From positions 1 to 6,292 of the forward strand of contig CAZOHG010000114.1 in assembly GCA_964579725.1 (NCBI GenBank): a DNA stretch of 6,292 nucleotides, read 5' to 3'. Both the position numbers and the translations under genes were made by a program. The notes under the pieces are model-generated. The model had not been told where the DNA came from. It worked only from the letters and a program-made list of their open reading frames with translations, and did no database searches. How positions within the stretch are numbered: the stretch's first letter is position 1; the number at the start of each line of letters is the position of its first letter. Below are positions 1 to 5,653 of the stretch, one piece after another. Source of the stretch: CAZOHG01 sp964579725. GTDB lineage: Bacteria > Zhuqueibacterota > JdFR-76 > BMS3Abin05.

Positions 1-18
1 AAGGCGGAACCTATCTAA

Positions 19-170
19 ACATCCCCCTAAATCCCCCCTCAAGGGGGGACTTTTGGGAATTGCAGAAAACAATGTTTTGACTTGCTATTAGAAAGAAATA
101 CGTCAAATTAAAGCTTACTTGAAATAACCGGCCCAACCCATTCCCCCTTTGAGGGGGGAAAGGGGGATGT
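19..170. repeat. Inverted pair of G/C-run palindromes (MITE- or REP-pair-like)
   Basis: The left end (19-50) and right end (143-170) are inverted copies. Both have the outer sequence ACATCCCCCT, followed by a short spacer (AAAT or TT) and CCCCCCTCAA with a run of G. Each end is also a small hairpin on its own: six C / TCAA / six G on the left, five C / TTTGA / five G on the right. The 92 bases between them are AT-rich and non-coding, and include a short palindrome around AAAACAATGTTTT. Two hairpin units in opposite orientation fit a REP/BIME-like unit or a miniature element without transposase. No convincing target-site duplication is seen. Similar C-run/G-run motifs are common between genes in FCB-type genomes, but copy number cannot be judged from one window. 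Confidence 0.6.
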
Positions 171-244
171 TCTTCTTTTCTTGGCTTTTCCCTCGAAAAT
201 TGAATTTTGGAAACGAAACCAACCCAATCCCACCAATTTTTATC

Positions 245-330
245 CCACCCCTTCAGGGTGGTTTTGGGTTTAGGTCACCCTTTTTCCCCAGGGCGTTGCC
301 CTGGGCTGGTGTCTATCGCCCCGTTGGGGC
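245..330. repeat. Cluster of three GC-rich hairpins, intergenic repeat-like
   Basis: Three stems follow one another. The first is CCACCC/GGGTGG (245-250/256-261). The second is CCCAGGGC-GTT-GCCCTGGG (287-305), a perfect 8-bp stem. The third is GCCCC-GTT-GGGGC (318-330). The last two share the same GTT loop and are joined by a 12-base linker. An open reading frame spans this block and part of the previous repeat (149-340), but its arginine/proline-rich product simply reads through the palindromes and is not a believable protein. The compact, regular design suggests a dispersed intergenic repeat, possibly a composite of REP-like units. Confidence 0.55.
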
Positions 331-607
331 TTGGATGTGAGGAGTAACTCGGAACATTTAAATTTCGATTTTCAATTTTTCAATCTCCTCAGAGATATCC
401 TCGTTTTGAAAGAACGGACGAATTGGGAAAAATTATTCCTGTAGGCGAGACTTTTTTTCTGTGGCTCAAATTGAATTTTTTGTGTAACGGGCTAATTTCT
501 CCAATCGCGCGTCTCTCAAGGGCGCTTTACTTTGAGTCCAGCCATAAATGGCCGGGTGGAAATCCCATTTTTCACCCAATCCCCCCACATTGAATCTTGG
601 AAGCAGC
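331..607. other. Non-coding stretch, no gene seen
   Basis: No open reading frame with protein-like composition or a ribosome-binding site is visible here on either strand. The sequence is AT-rich, with short oligo-A and oligo-T tracts. It contains a small perfect palindrome GCCATAAATGGC (541-552) and a hairpin GGGTGGAAAT/ATTTTTCACCC (554-577). The arm GGTGGAAAT (555-563) also matches ATTTCCACC at 612-620 in inverted orientation, so two alternative pairings exist. Whether any of this is transcribed is unknown. Confidence 0.5.
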
Positions 608-636
608 TTGAATTTCCACCAAACCATTTGTATTTT
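608..636 (+). promoter_or_regulatory. Candidate sigma-70 type promoter for the sigma-factor operon
   Basis: TTGAAT (608-613) is followed, after exactly 17 bases, by TATTTT (631-636). This would start transcription near 643, about 60 bases before the sigma-factor start codon. The match to TTGACA/TATAAT is moderate, and the AT-rich context makes chance matches likely. It could be the housekeeping promoter alongside the ECF-type candidate at 649-673. Confidence 0.35.
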
Positions 637-648
637 TTAAAGAGTTGC

Positions 649-673
649 GAACGAAGTAAGGGACTTTTTCGTC
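649..673 (+). promoter_or_regulatory. Candidate ECF-sigma (autoregulatory) promoter
   Basis: GAAC (649-652) and CGTC (670-673) are separated by 17 bases. ECF sigma factors typically recognise an AAC-containing -35 element and a CGT- or GTC-type -10 element at about this spacing, and usually transcribe their own operon. Initiation about 7-10 bases after CGTC would give a leader of about 20-25 bases that contains the GGAGAG ribosome-binding site (695-700). Geometry and position fit well, but the motifs are short. Confidence 0.35.
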
Positions 674-679
674 TTACTT
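654..679. repeat. Dyad AAGTAAG...CTTACTT before the sigma-factor gene
   Basis: AAGTAAG (654-660) and CTTACTT (673-679) form a perfect 7-base inverted repeat with 12 bases between the arms. Inside it, GAC (662-664) can pair with GTC (671-673) as an alternative inner stem. It overlaps the candidate ECF promoter and lies 25 bases before the start codon, so it could be a protein-binding operator or a leader hairpin. No regulator can be assigned. Confidence 0.4.
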
Positions 680-703
680 ATTGAAAGCGACTTCGGAGAG
701 CAA

Positions 704-1228
704 ATGGACGAAATTCAGATTCGAGAAAAAGTCGGGACGGACGAAAAAAGTACCTTCGAATCGTTGGTGTTCCGCTACCGCGAGCAAGCCTTGCGCGTGG
801 CGTTTCGCTATTTGCGAAATTGGGAGGAGGCTGCCGATTGCGTTCAAGAAGCCTTTTTAAAGGCTTTTGACGGGTTAAATCGGAATGGCTTCCCCCAAAA
901 ATTTTCGAGCTGGTTTTTTCGGATTTTAGTGAACCAATGTTTGGATAATCTACGCAGTGCCCGAAAGCGTCTGGAAATGCCGTTGGAAATGAGAGGGGAA
1001 CCCCAAACAGGGGGATTTGAGGAACAGGTGAACGCTCACCTTACAGCGCAAGAACTGTTAGAGGGCTTGCCACCGAAACTTCGGAGTCTGGTCATTTTAC
1101 ACGATTTGGAAGGGTTCTCTTTTGCGGAATTGGCCGACATGCTGGGTCGTTCCGAATCGGCTGTGCGCGGCCTCCTTTTCAGAGCCCGGAAAAAACTGGC
1201 TCAATTTTTTGCGGAGAATGAAAAATGA
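704..1228 (+). CDS. RNA polymerase sigma factor, ECF (sigma-70 family)
   Basis: This 174-residue protein directs RNA polymerase to a specific promoter set. Its length and two-domain layout are typical of ECF sigma factors. Region 2 spans about residues 18-88: DCVQEAF (45-51) is the core-binding motif, and FSSWFFRILVNQCLDNLR (67-84) is the -10 recognition helix segment. A linker follows, then region 4 (about 115-168) with a helix-turn-helix at about 138-162 (FSFAELADMLGRSESAVRGL) for -35 binding. The ATG is preceded by GGAGAG at 695-700. The stop codon overlaps the start of the next gene (ATGA), so translation is probably coupled to that of its anti-sigma factor. Subgroup and target genes cannot be told from sequence alone; it resembles the RpoE/SigW-like set in general form. 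Confidence 0.95.
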   Translation: MDEIQIREKVGTDEKSTFESLVFRYREQALRVAFRYLRNWEEAADCVQEAFLKAFDGLNRNGFPQKFSSWFFRILVNQCLDNLRSARKRLEMPLEMRGEPQTGGFEEQVNAHLTAQELLEGLPPKLRSLVILHDLEGFSFAELADMLGRSESAVRGLLFRARKKLAQFFAENEK

Positions 1229-1713
1229 AATGGCGTTGTCGAAAATATCGAAACTGGCTGATGCACTCTTTTTCTGAGCCACTGCCTCAGGACAAGGCGG
1301 AGGAGCTCCGCCTTCACTTGCGCACTTGTCACCGTTGTCGTGATTTTCAGGCACATTTGGCTGCTGCTTACGCGCTTCTCAAAGAGGAAAGCGAGATTCG
1401 GGTTCCTCCTGAAATCGAGGCACGGCTACTGGCAGGGGTACGAAACGGGTTGCGTTCTCAGGTTCAGGGCAGATTTGCCCCCCAGCCCAAGAAAACAACA
1501 CCGGCTTTCGGCTACCACCTGGCTCTGGTAGCGGCAGGCCTGGCTTTTCTTTTTTTCTGGGGAAGTTTTCTTTTTCGCGCCCCCCGGCCTCGAATTCCCC
1601 GGGCGGAGAACAAAGCCATCGTGATTCAATCCGTCCGGTACCGGGGAGAAGACGCCAATTTTTCCGTTTTTGAATCGTCCGACAGAAAAACAACCTTTAT
1701 TTGGATTGACTGA
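1225..1713 (+). CDS. Membrane anti-sigma factor with zinc-finger (ZAS-like) domain
   Basis: This 162-residue protein is the likely inhibitor of the sigma factor encoded just before it. The cytoplasmic N-terminus carries the anti-sigma zinc-binding pattern: Cys5, then His31-x3-Cys35-x2-Cys38 (HLRTCHRC). One membrane helix follows at about residues 98-117. The remaining ~45 residues would be periplasmic and end in a hydrophobic stretch, TTFIWID. Similar short tails ending in an aromatic/Val/Ile strand occur in other small anti-sigma factors. ATG at 1225 overlaps the sigma stop codon and has GGAG at 1213-1216. The periplasmic part is too small for a known sensor domain, so signal detection may rely on a partner, perhaps the TonB-domain protein that follows. 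Family assignment is good; the signal is unknown. Confidence 0.88.
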   Translation: MKWRCRKYRNWLMHSFSEPLPQDKAEELRLHLRTCHRCRDFQAHLAAAYALLKEESEIRVPPEIEARLLAGVRNGLRSQVQGRFAPQPKKTTPAFGYHLALVAAGLAFLFFWGSFLFRAPRPRIPRAENKAIVIQSVRYRGEDANFSVFESSDRKTTFIWID

Positions 1714-1724
1714 AGGAGGCTAAA

Positions 1725-2786
1725 ATGAAACGTGTGCTATTTTTGTTGCTCATTTTTCTCGTGGGTTTTGTGCCTCAACGCACCAAAGCAGTCGAGGGCA
1801 AAAGGGCGGCAGCCGTCGGAGTGGTGGCTTACGTTTTGGAAGCAACGAGCGAAAAGCCGGGACTTGTACTGCCTGTTTTCCCTCAAACAGTAAGCGTTTC
1901 GGTACTGGAATCGATGGTGTCCAATGTTGAAGAGCTGCAGCGACGCGTTGAAAAGGTCTACAAGTACAATCACCTCACCCTTTTGAAAACCTGGAAAAAG
2001 CTTTTTCTTTTGCCCAAAGGACAGCTTGCTTCAGGAAAGTTGAGCCTAAACAGGCCTCCCATTCAAATCGATTTAACGGTAAAATTTCCAACGGGGGCTC
2101 AGTTGCCTGTTCTTTTGTCGGTTACGCAGGGGGAAAAGGAGCTGTCTCGAATCTCGTATTTTGCCAACTGGGGCAAAACCGTCATTGTGGGGTCTCCGTT
2201 TCCAACCGAAAAAACCGGCTCAGCCAGGGCTTTGTTTATTGCGGCCACTTACTGGGAAAGGGACATCCACGGCAGGAACGATTACCCTCACATTGTGGAT
2301 TTTTATGAAAAGCTCAATGGCTTTGTTCCTACCGGAGAGGAGGATTTTGCAACCCGCCAAGCCATTGCTCGATTTTTCAAGGAACAGTACGACATGAAAA
2401 AATCCGGCCGAACGGCGAAGATTTCTTCTCTTCGCCTTTTTTCCACGGGTGGACAGACGGCGCAAGAACCACCCCGTTTCGCGGCGTACGACATTCCTCC
2501 CATGCCGGTGGGAGGTTTTGCCGCCATCCAAAAGAATTTGTCCTACCCCGAAAACGCCCGAAAAAATCACATTGAGGGAGCCGTTATTTTACATGTTTTA
2601 ATAAGCAAAAGTGGGCGCGTTTTGAAAACCAAAATATTGAAAAGTGTTCATGCCGAAATGGATTCGGCAGCCGTTCGAGCCATTCGGAAAACAAAGTGGA
2701 CGCCGGCTTTTCGCAAAAAGAACGGCAAAAAAATCCCGGTACAGGTGTGGGTGTCTATTCCGGTGGTGTTCCGATTGAAAGAGTAA
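1725..2786 (+). CDS. Exported protein with C-terminal TonB domain
   Basis: This 353-residue protein starts with a short signal peptide: Lys-Arg, hydrophobic 4-16, probable cleavage after TKA at 22. Residues about 25-235 are a domain I do not recognise. It has a predicted helix (60-95) and a beta-rich part (112-160, including PIQIDLTVKF and GKTVIVGSP) that loosely recalls secretin-like periplasmic domains. Residues about 258-352 are a typical TonB C-terminal domain: YPENARKNHIEGAVILHVLI, then AVRAIRKTKWTPAFRKKNGKKIPV, ending VWVSIPVVFRL. Classic TonB has a membrane anchor that contacts ExbB/ExbD and a Pro-rich linker. Neither is evident, so this may be a periplasmic adaptor and not an energy transducer. 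AAGGAGG (1713-1719) overlaps the preceding stop codon, which ties the gene to the sigma/anti-sigma pair. Confidence 0.85.
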   Translation: MKRVLFLLLIFLVGFVPQRTKAVEGKRAAAVGVVAYVLEATSEKPGLVLPVFPQTVSVSVLESMVSNVEELQRRVEKVYKYNHLTLLKTWKKLFLLPKGQLASGKLSLNRPPIQIDLTVKFPTGAQLPVLLSVTQGEKELSRISYFANWGKTVIVGSPFPTEKTGSARALFIAATYWERDIHGRNDYPHIVDFYEKLNGFVPTGEEDFATRQAIARFFKEQYDMKKSGRTAKISSLRLFSTGGQTAQEPPRFAAYDIPPMPVGGFAAIQKNLSYPENARKNHIEGAVILHVLISKSGRVLKTKILKSVHAEMDSAAVRAIRKTKWTPAFRKKNGKKIPVQVWVSIPVVFRLKE

Positions 2787-2791
2787 AGCGG

Positions 2792-2830
2792 AAAAAACGT
2801 CCTCGGTCAAGTTCTGACCGAGGACGTCTT
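2792..2830. terminator. Shared hairpin terminator between convergent genes
   Basis: A perfect 13-bp stem, ACGTCCTCGGTCA (2797-2809) and TGACCGAGGACGT (2815-2827), closes a 5-base loop. Six A's at 2792-2797 become a U-run for minus-strand transcripts, so this is a textbook intrinsic terminator for the gene ending at 2835, beginning only 7 bases after its stop codon. For the plus-strand operon ending at 2786 the trailing sequence (CTT, GAGGTT) is poor in T, so termination there may be weaker. It probably serves both directions. Confidence 0.88.
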
Positions 2831-2834
2831 GAGG

Positions 2835-3329
2835 TTACAATGTGTAGGGGTTGGTTACCTGCAAAATGTCCAACAATTCGTTGCGAAGGCGGGCTTCTTC
2901 GTCGCGCATTTTCTTTAGCTCCGGAATGAGCTCGGTGTGACCTTTTTCCTCCGCATTAAAAAGAGTTTCAAGGATTTCCCAATAGCTGTCGTTTTCCTCT
3001 TCCAGATCCTCAATTAATTTTTGAAAAGTCGGCTTGGTGCCTTTCTCCGAAATTTGGGGTTTTTGTTCCGGCAGCGTTCCGCCTAATTTCCGAATGAGTT
3101 CCCGCAATTTTTCGGCATGCCGTTTTTCCGTTTCAGCGATTTCGATCAATTTATCGCGCAAATGACGGTAACGAAGTTCTTGGGCGTGCTGGGTAAGCTG
3201 TTCGGCCTTTTTCTGTTCCTCCAAATATTCCTCGGCCAACAGTTCCAATAGGTCTTTATTTTTCGGGTCTTCCAATCCTCCGAAAACGTTCTTCCAGTTT
3301 TGAACAAACTTCTTAAATGGAGATGCCAT
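2835..3329 (-). CDS. Ferritin/rubrerythrin-like four-helix protein
   Basis: This 164-residue protein is highly charged and almost entirely helical, with four predicted helices at about 26-52, 54-83, 101-130 and 132-157. Helix 2 contains EIAETEKRHAEKLRELIRKLGG, the ExxH motif (Glu68, His71) followed by a turn typical of ferritin-like and rubrerythrin-like proteins. In helix 4 the equivalent motif reads DEEARLR (143-149), with Arg147 or Leu148 where the second His is expected. The di-iron site may therefore be altered or lost. No Cys-based rubredoxin domain and no signal peptide are present. The start at 3329 is supported by a strong GGGAGGA site just upstream. A role in iron or oxidative-stress handling is the family expectation, but activity is uncertain. 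A purely structural helical bundle is the alternative. Confidence 0.65.
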   Translation of the reverse strand: MASPFKKFVQNWKNVFGGLEDPKNKDLLELLAEEYLEEQKKAEQLTQHAQELRYRHLRDKLIEIAETEKRHAEKLRELIRKLGGTLPEQKPQISEKGTKPTFQKLIEDLEEENDSYWEILETLFNAEEKGHTELIPELKKMRDEEARLRNELLDILQVTNPYTL

Positions 3330-3381
3330 CGAATCCTCCCTCCGCTTAGCCCATTGAGATTTCCGGTAATGCGTTCAAAAA

Positions 3382-3410
3382 AATATAAGGAAACGGCGGA
3401 AAAGACGCAA
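3382..3410 (-). promoter_or_regulatory. Candidate promoter of the ferritin-like gene
   Basis: Read on the minus strand, TTGCGT (3405-3410) is followed after 17 bases by TATATT (3382-3387). This would start transcription about 45 bases before the ATG at 3329. The intergenic region 3330-3566 holds no gene. This is the best-spaced promoter-like pair in it, though the -35 match is only partial. Confidence 0.4.
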
Positions 3411-3566
3411 GGGATTTTTGGAATTTTGGGAAAAGTTGAAAAATAGAGAAAAAATATGGTGTGGGGTAAAAGGGTAGCGAGGACTATTGAGTGGCGAGAT
3501 GTATTCCGACTGAACGGCGTCGGGCAAGAAATCGAAAAGAGTTTCCTCTAATCGTTTGTTCTTTTG

Positions 3567-5141
3567 CTACTTGACGTACACCATTTTTTCCCTAAAAACA
3601 AAGAGTCTTGGTCGGGTACGCGGAACGGCTTGCAACTGACAGAAGTAAACGCCGGAAGGTCGTGCTCCGGGTCGCCAAATCCGTTTGTAGTGGCCCGCAG
3701 GTAAATTGCCCGAAAAAAGAACCTGTACGCAACGTCCGTGGACATCGTAGATTTGAAGAGTGACCTGAGCCATTTGAGGAAGGGTGAAAGAGAGGGTGGT
3801 TGCCGGATTGAAGGGATTCGGGTAGTTGGGCAGCAGGACAAATGGGGCGGGTTGTCGGGTGGTTTGAGGAATGGCGGTGCTCAATCCGAAATCAGCCTGT
3901 TGCAGTTTTCGAAAAGCGTAGCCGGCCAATTGTTTTTCAAGGGCTTCCATTTCCGAACGGGGTGGTGTTCCTGTGCGGCGCCAACGGGTCAGATGTGTTT
4001 CAGCCGCGGCAAAAATCGAATCCTCGGCGGGGAAAATGCAAGCCCAGAGTCCGTTACCATTTTCGTCCCGCAATTTGTAGGAGTCGATGTAACTCGAGTT
4101 GGGGGCGTAATCGAAAAGGCGCGCTTTTATTCGCCTGGCTTCGTCGCAGAGGGGAGCCGTGGGCATTCCGTTGGCCTCGTGTGGCGTGCGGCCCACAGGC
4201 CAGTAGGGAACGGCAATCGAAGAGGCAGGCTGCCCGAGAATCGTCCAAAAGGTGCTCAGGGCGGGGGCTTCCCCCGGTTTGACACCGTGTACAACGACTG
4301 CCGAAACGGAAGGGGAGCGACAAATGCTGTAGCCCGTGTAAATGTACCCGAAGGGGCGGTCGGGACGCCAGCGGCGGGGGAAGGGGACCGGAACCGGACG
4401 GCTGTGGGAATCGGAAAAGTCCCGCATTTCGTGACGCAGAATGGTTCGGTACGAGAGAGAATCGCCCGCGACGAAATCCGAGATTAATTTTCGGCTGCGG
4501 TTGTACCGCTCTTTGCCCTCCTGTCCGCCGCCGGTGAGGCTGAAATTGGTGCGGACCAGCGCACCGTTTGGCGCGTCCGCTGCGTTGAATTTTCGGTAGA
4601 ACGAATCGGCCGTTTCAAAGAGTGCGGCGGTCCCTGTGGCGTCGATGACGGCGAAGTTGGCCTGAGTTTGGCGCCCGGTGACGTTTGTGCTGTCCAAGAA
4701 GTGCTGAAAATCGGCCACTGTGGCGCACTCCCCCAACACGGTTCGCATGAGGAGTCCGTTGGTCGGCCCTGAGTGCCCGCGCGGCAAATCGCCCGCAAAT
4801 GAATTGACAATGGCAAACCCCTTTTCATTCACCCCCATCCAGGCGTAGGTGTACCCGGCGTTCACGACGGAAAGGAAAGCGTAGCGGTCGCTTGTGTTAA
4901 AATAGACTTCATTGTCGGGACTGGAGGCCAGATCGCGGGTTTTCCACACCAGCGGTCGGCCATCAACGGTGGCTTTCTCAGCCGCTACCCCAATGGTGCA
5001 GGCATCTGAAGAATCGGAAGGCTCGCCCGCTGCAGCAACCGACAGTGCCAAAAAAATCGCAATCCAAAGGAGCGCGACAAAACGCCAAAAAGAACCGGAT
5101 TGTTGTTGTCGAAAGCCTAAAGCAATGGGGATCGGGTTCAT
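3567..5141 (-). CDS. Secreted Ntn-hydrolase (C45/AAT-like) with C-terminal sorting domain
   Basis: This 524-residue protein begins with a signal peptide: a long n-region, hydrophobic 21-36, cleavage near AAAG at 36-39. After about ten residues comes the probable nucleophile Cys48 (DACTIGV), followed by DGRPLVWKTRD (60-70). This is the pattern of acyl-CoA:6-aminopenicillanate acyltransferase-like and related amide hydrolases, which expose an N-terminal Cys by self-cleavage. Supporting segments are WMGVNEKGFAIVNSF (101-115), NGLLMRTVLGECATVADF (128-145), ANFAVIDATGTAALFE (161-176) and VRTNFSL (196-202). Residues about 435-524 form a FlgD-like / type IX secretion sorting domain: NYPNPFNPATTLSFTLP, IYDVHGR, SGVYF, final KMVYVK. 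The enzyme likely cleaves or transfers an amide-linked acyl group outside the cell; the substrate is unknown. No good Shine-Dalgarno site precedes the ATG, and no better in-frame start is available. Confidence 0.82.
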   Translation of the reverse strand: MNPIPIALGFRQQQSGSFWRFVALLWIAIFLALSVAAAGEPSDSSDACTIGVAAEKATVDGRPLVWKTRDLASSPDNEVYFNTSDRYAFLSVVNAGYTYAWMGVNEKGFAIVNSFAGDLPRGHSGPTNGLLMRTVLGECATVADFQHFLDSTNVTGRQTQANFAVIDATGTAALFETADSFYRKFNAADAPNGALVRTNFSLTGGGQEGKERYNRSRKLISDFVAGDSLSYRTILRHEMRDFSDSHSRPVPVPFPRRWRPDRPFGYIYTGYSICRSPSVSAVVVHGVKPGEAPALSTFWTILGQPASSIAVPYWPVGRTPHEANGMPTAPLCDEARRIKARLFDYAPNSSYIDSYKLRDENGNGLWACIFPAEDSIFAAAETHLTRWRRTGTPPRSEMEALEKQLAGYAFRKLQQADFGLSTAIPQTTRQPAPFVLLPNYPNPFNPATTLSFTLPQMAQVTLQIYDVHGRCVQVLFSGNLPAGHYKRIWRPGARPSGVYFCQLQAVPRTRPRLFVFREKMVYVK

Positions 5142-5207
5142 GTGACCATTCTTTCGTGTGATTTGGCAAATCCGCCCTCAAAAGGGCCGCTACCCTTTCA
5201 AATTGAA

Positions 5208-5265
5208 CGGACTACGATGACCCCTTCGGGGAAAAATGCGATTTCGAGTACCGAATTTTGGTCCG
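5208..5265. other. Possible three-stem RNA-like fold
   Basis: CGGAC (5208-5212) can pair with GTCCG (5261-5265). It would enclose CCCC-TTC-GGGG (5221-5231) and ATT-T-CG/CG-AAT (5241-5256, one bulged T). Together these would make a small three-way junction. On the minus strand it would lie about 70-125 bases before the hydrolase start, in its leader. The outer stem is only 5 bp, so chance is a real alternative. Confidence 0.2.
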
Positions 5266-5388
5266 GCCGCAGAAAAACAGTCCGCAAGGAATCGGTGCTT
5301 GCTTTCGCGATTATTTAATGTACAAAGAAAAGAAACAAAAATCATCCCAAAAAAGGAAAGAACTCAGACAAAAGGAAGCCAAATAATC

Positions 5389-5428
5389 AAAGGCGTACGG
5401 GCAGAATGTTCCCGCCGAACGCCTTTTT
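5389..5428 (+). terminator. Orphan terminator-like hairpin
   Basis: AAAGGCGT (5389-5396) pairs with ACGCCTTT (5419-5426). Inside it, CGGG (5398-5401) pairs with CCCG (5411-5414), with a one-versus-four base internal loop. Five T's (5424-5428) follow, giving an intrinsic-terminator form on the plus strand. No plus-strand gene ends upstream, so it either ends an unannotated small RNA or shields the promoter at 5458 from read-through. On the minus strand the trailing sequence is less T-rich. Confidence 0.5.
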
Positions 5429-5457
5429 GAAAAGGGGGCATATTGTGAACAAAATGC

Positions 5458-5486
5458 TTGACAAATTTGTGGAAATTCCGTAAAAT
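5458..5486 (+). promoter_or_regulatory. Strong sigma-70 type promoter for the acyl-CoA synthetase
   Basis: A perfect TTGACA (5458-5463), a 17-base spacer and TAAAAT (5481-5486) form a near-consensus housekeeping promoter. Transcription would begin near 5493, leaving a leader of about 180 bases before the start codon at 5677. It lies just downstream of the terminator-like hairpin at 5389-5428. Confidence 0.75.
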
Positions 5487-5573
5487 AAAATAAACCCACT
5501 GTGCTATTGTAAAAAAATTGTTCCGGTACAAGACACCCCGCCGCTGATTTGAAAAGTTTTGCGTGCAACACCG

Positions 5574-5653
5574 CTCCCAGATATTTGGGAGGTTCAAGCT
5601 GTTTTTAAATGCTTTGTACCTGCGAAATTTTCGGCGCATCGAAACGTAATTTC
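5574..5653 (+). promoter_or_regulatory. Hairpins in the leader of the acyl-CoA synthetase gene
   Basis: Two stems lie between the promoter and the ribosome-binding site. The first is CTCCCA-GATATT-TGGGAG (5574-5591). The second has an outer GAAAT/ATTTC (5624-5628/5649-5653) and an inner TTTCG/CGAAA (5629-5633/5640-5644) with loop GCGCAT and a 4-base bulge. The second ends 9 bases before AAGGAGG (5663-5669). They could affect transcript stability or translation, but no known riboswitch class is recognised. Confidence 0.3.

Noticed and set aside
149..340. Plus-strand reading frame of 63 codons in the repeat region
   Set aside because: It reads through palindromic repeats, has no ribosome-binding site, and its product is a Phe/Pro/Arg-rich string without protein-like character.
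3506..3523. Inverted repeat CCGAC/GTCGG after the hydrolase gene as its terminator
   Set aside because: The stem is only 5 bp and no T-run follows it on the minus strand, so it cannot be supported as an intrinsic terminator.
3738..4487. Long plus-strand frame (249 codons) opposite the hydrolase gene
   Set aside because: It is antisense to a well-supported gene with recognisable motifs. Its Gly/Arg-rich product matches nothing known and it has no start signal.
5201..5265. tRNA-like fold suggested by a small multi-stem element
   Set aside because: There is no 7-bp acceptor stem, no canonical T-loop or anticodon arm, and no CCA end.
5236..5430. Small plus-strand frame before the acyl-CoA synthetase
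   Set aside because: Its Lys/Arg-rich product comes from an A-rich tract, it has no ribosome-binding site, and it ends inside the terminator-like hairpin.
5311..5639. Overlapping minus-strand small frames
   Set aside because: They run across the strong plus-strand promoter and leader hairpins, have no start signals, and look like chance frames in AT-rich DNA.
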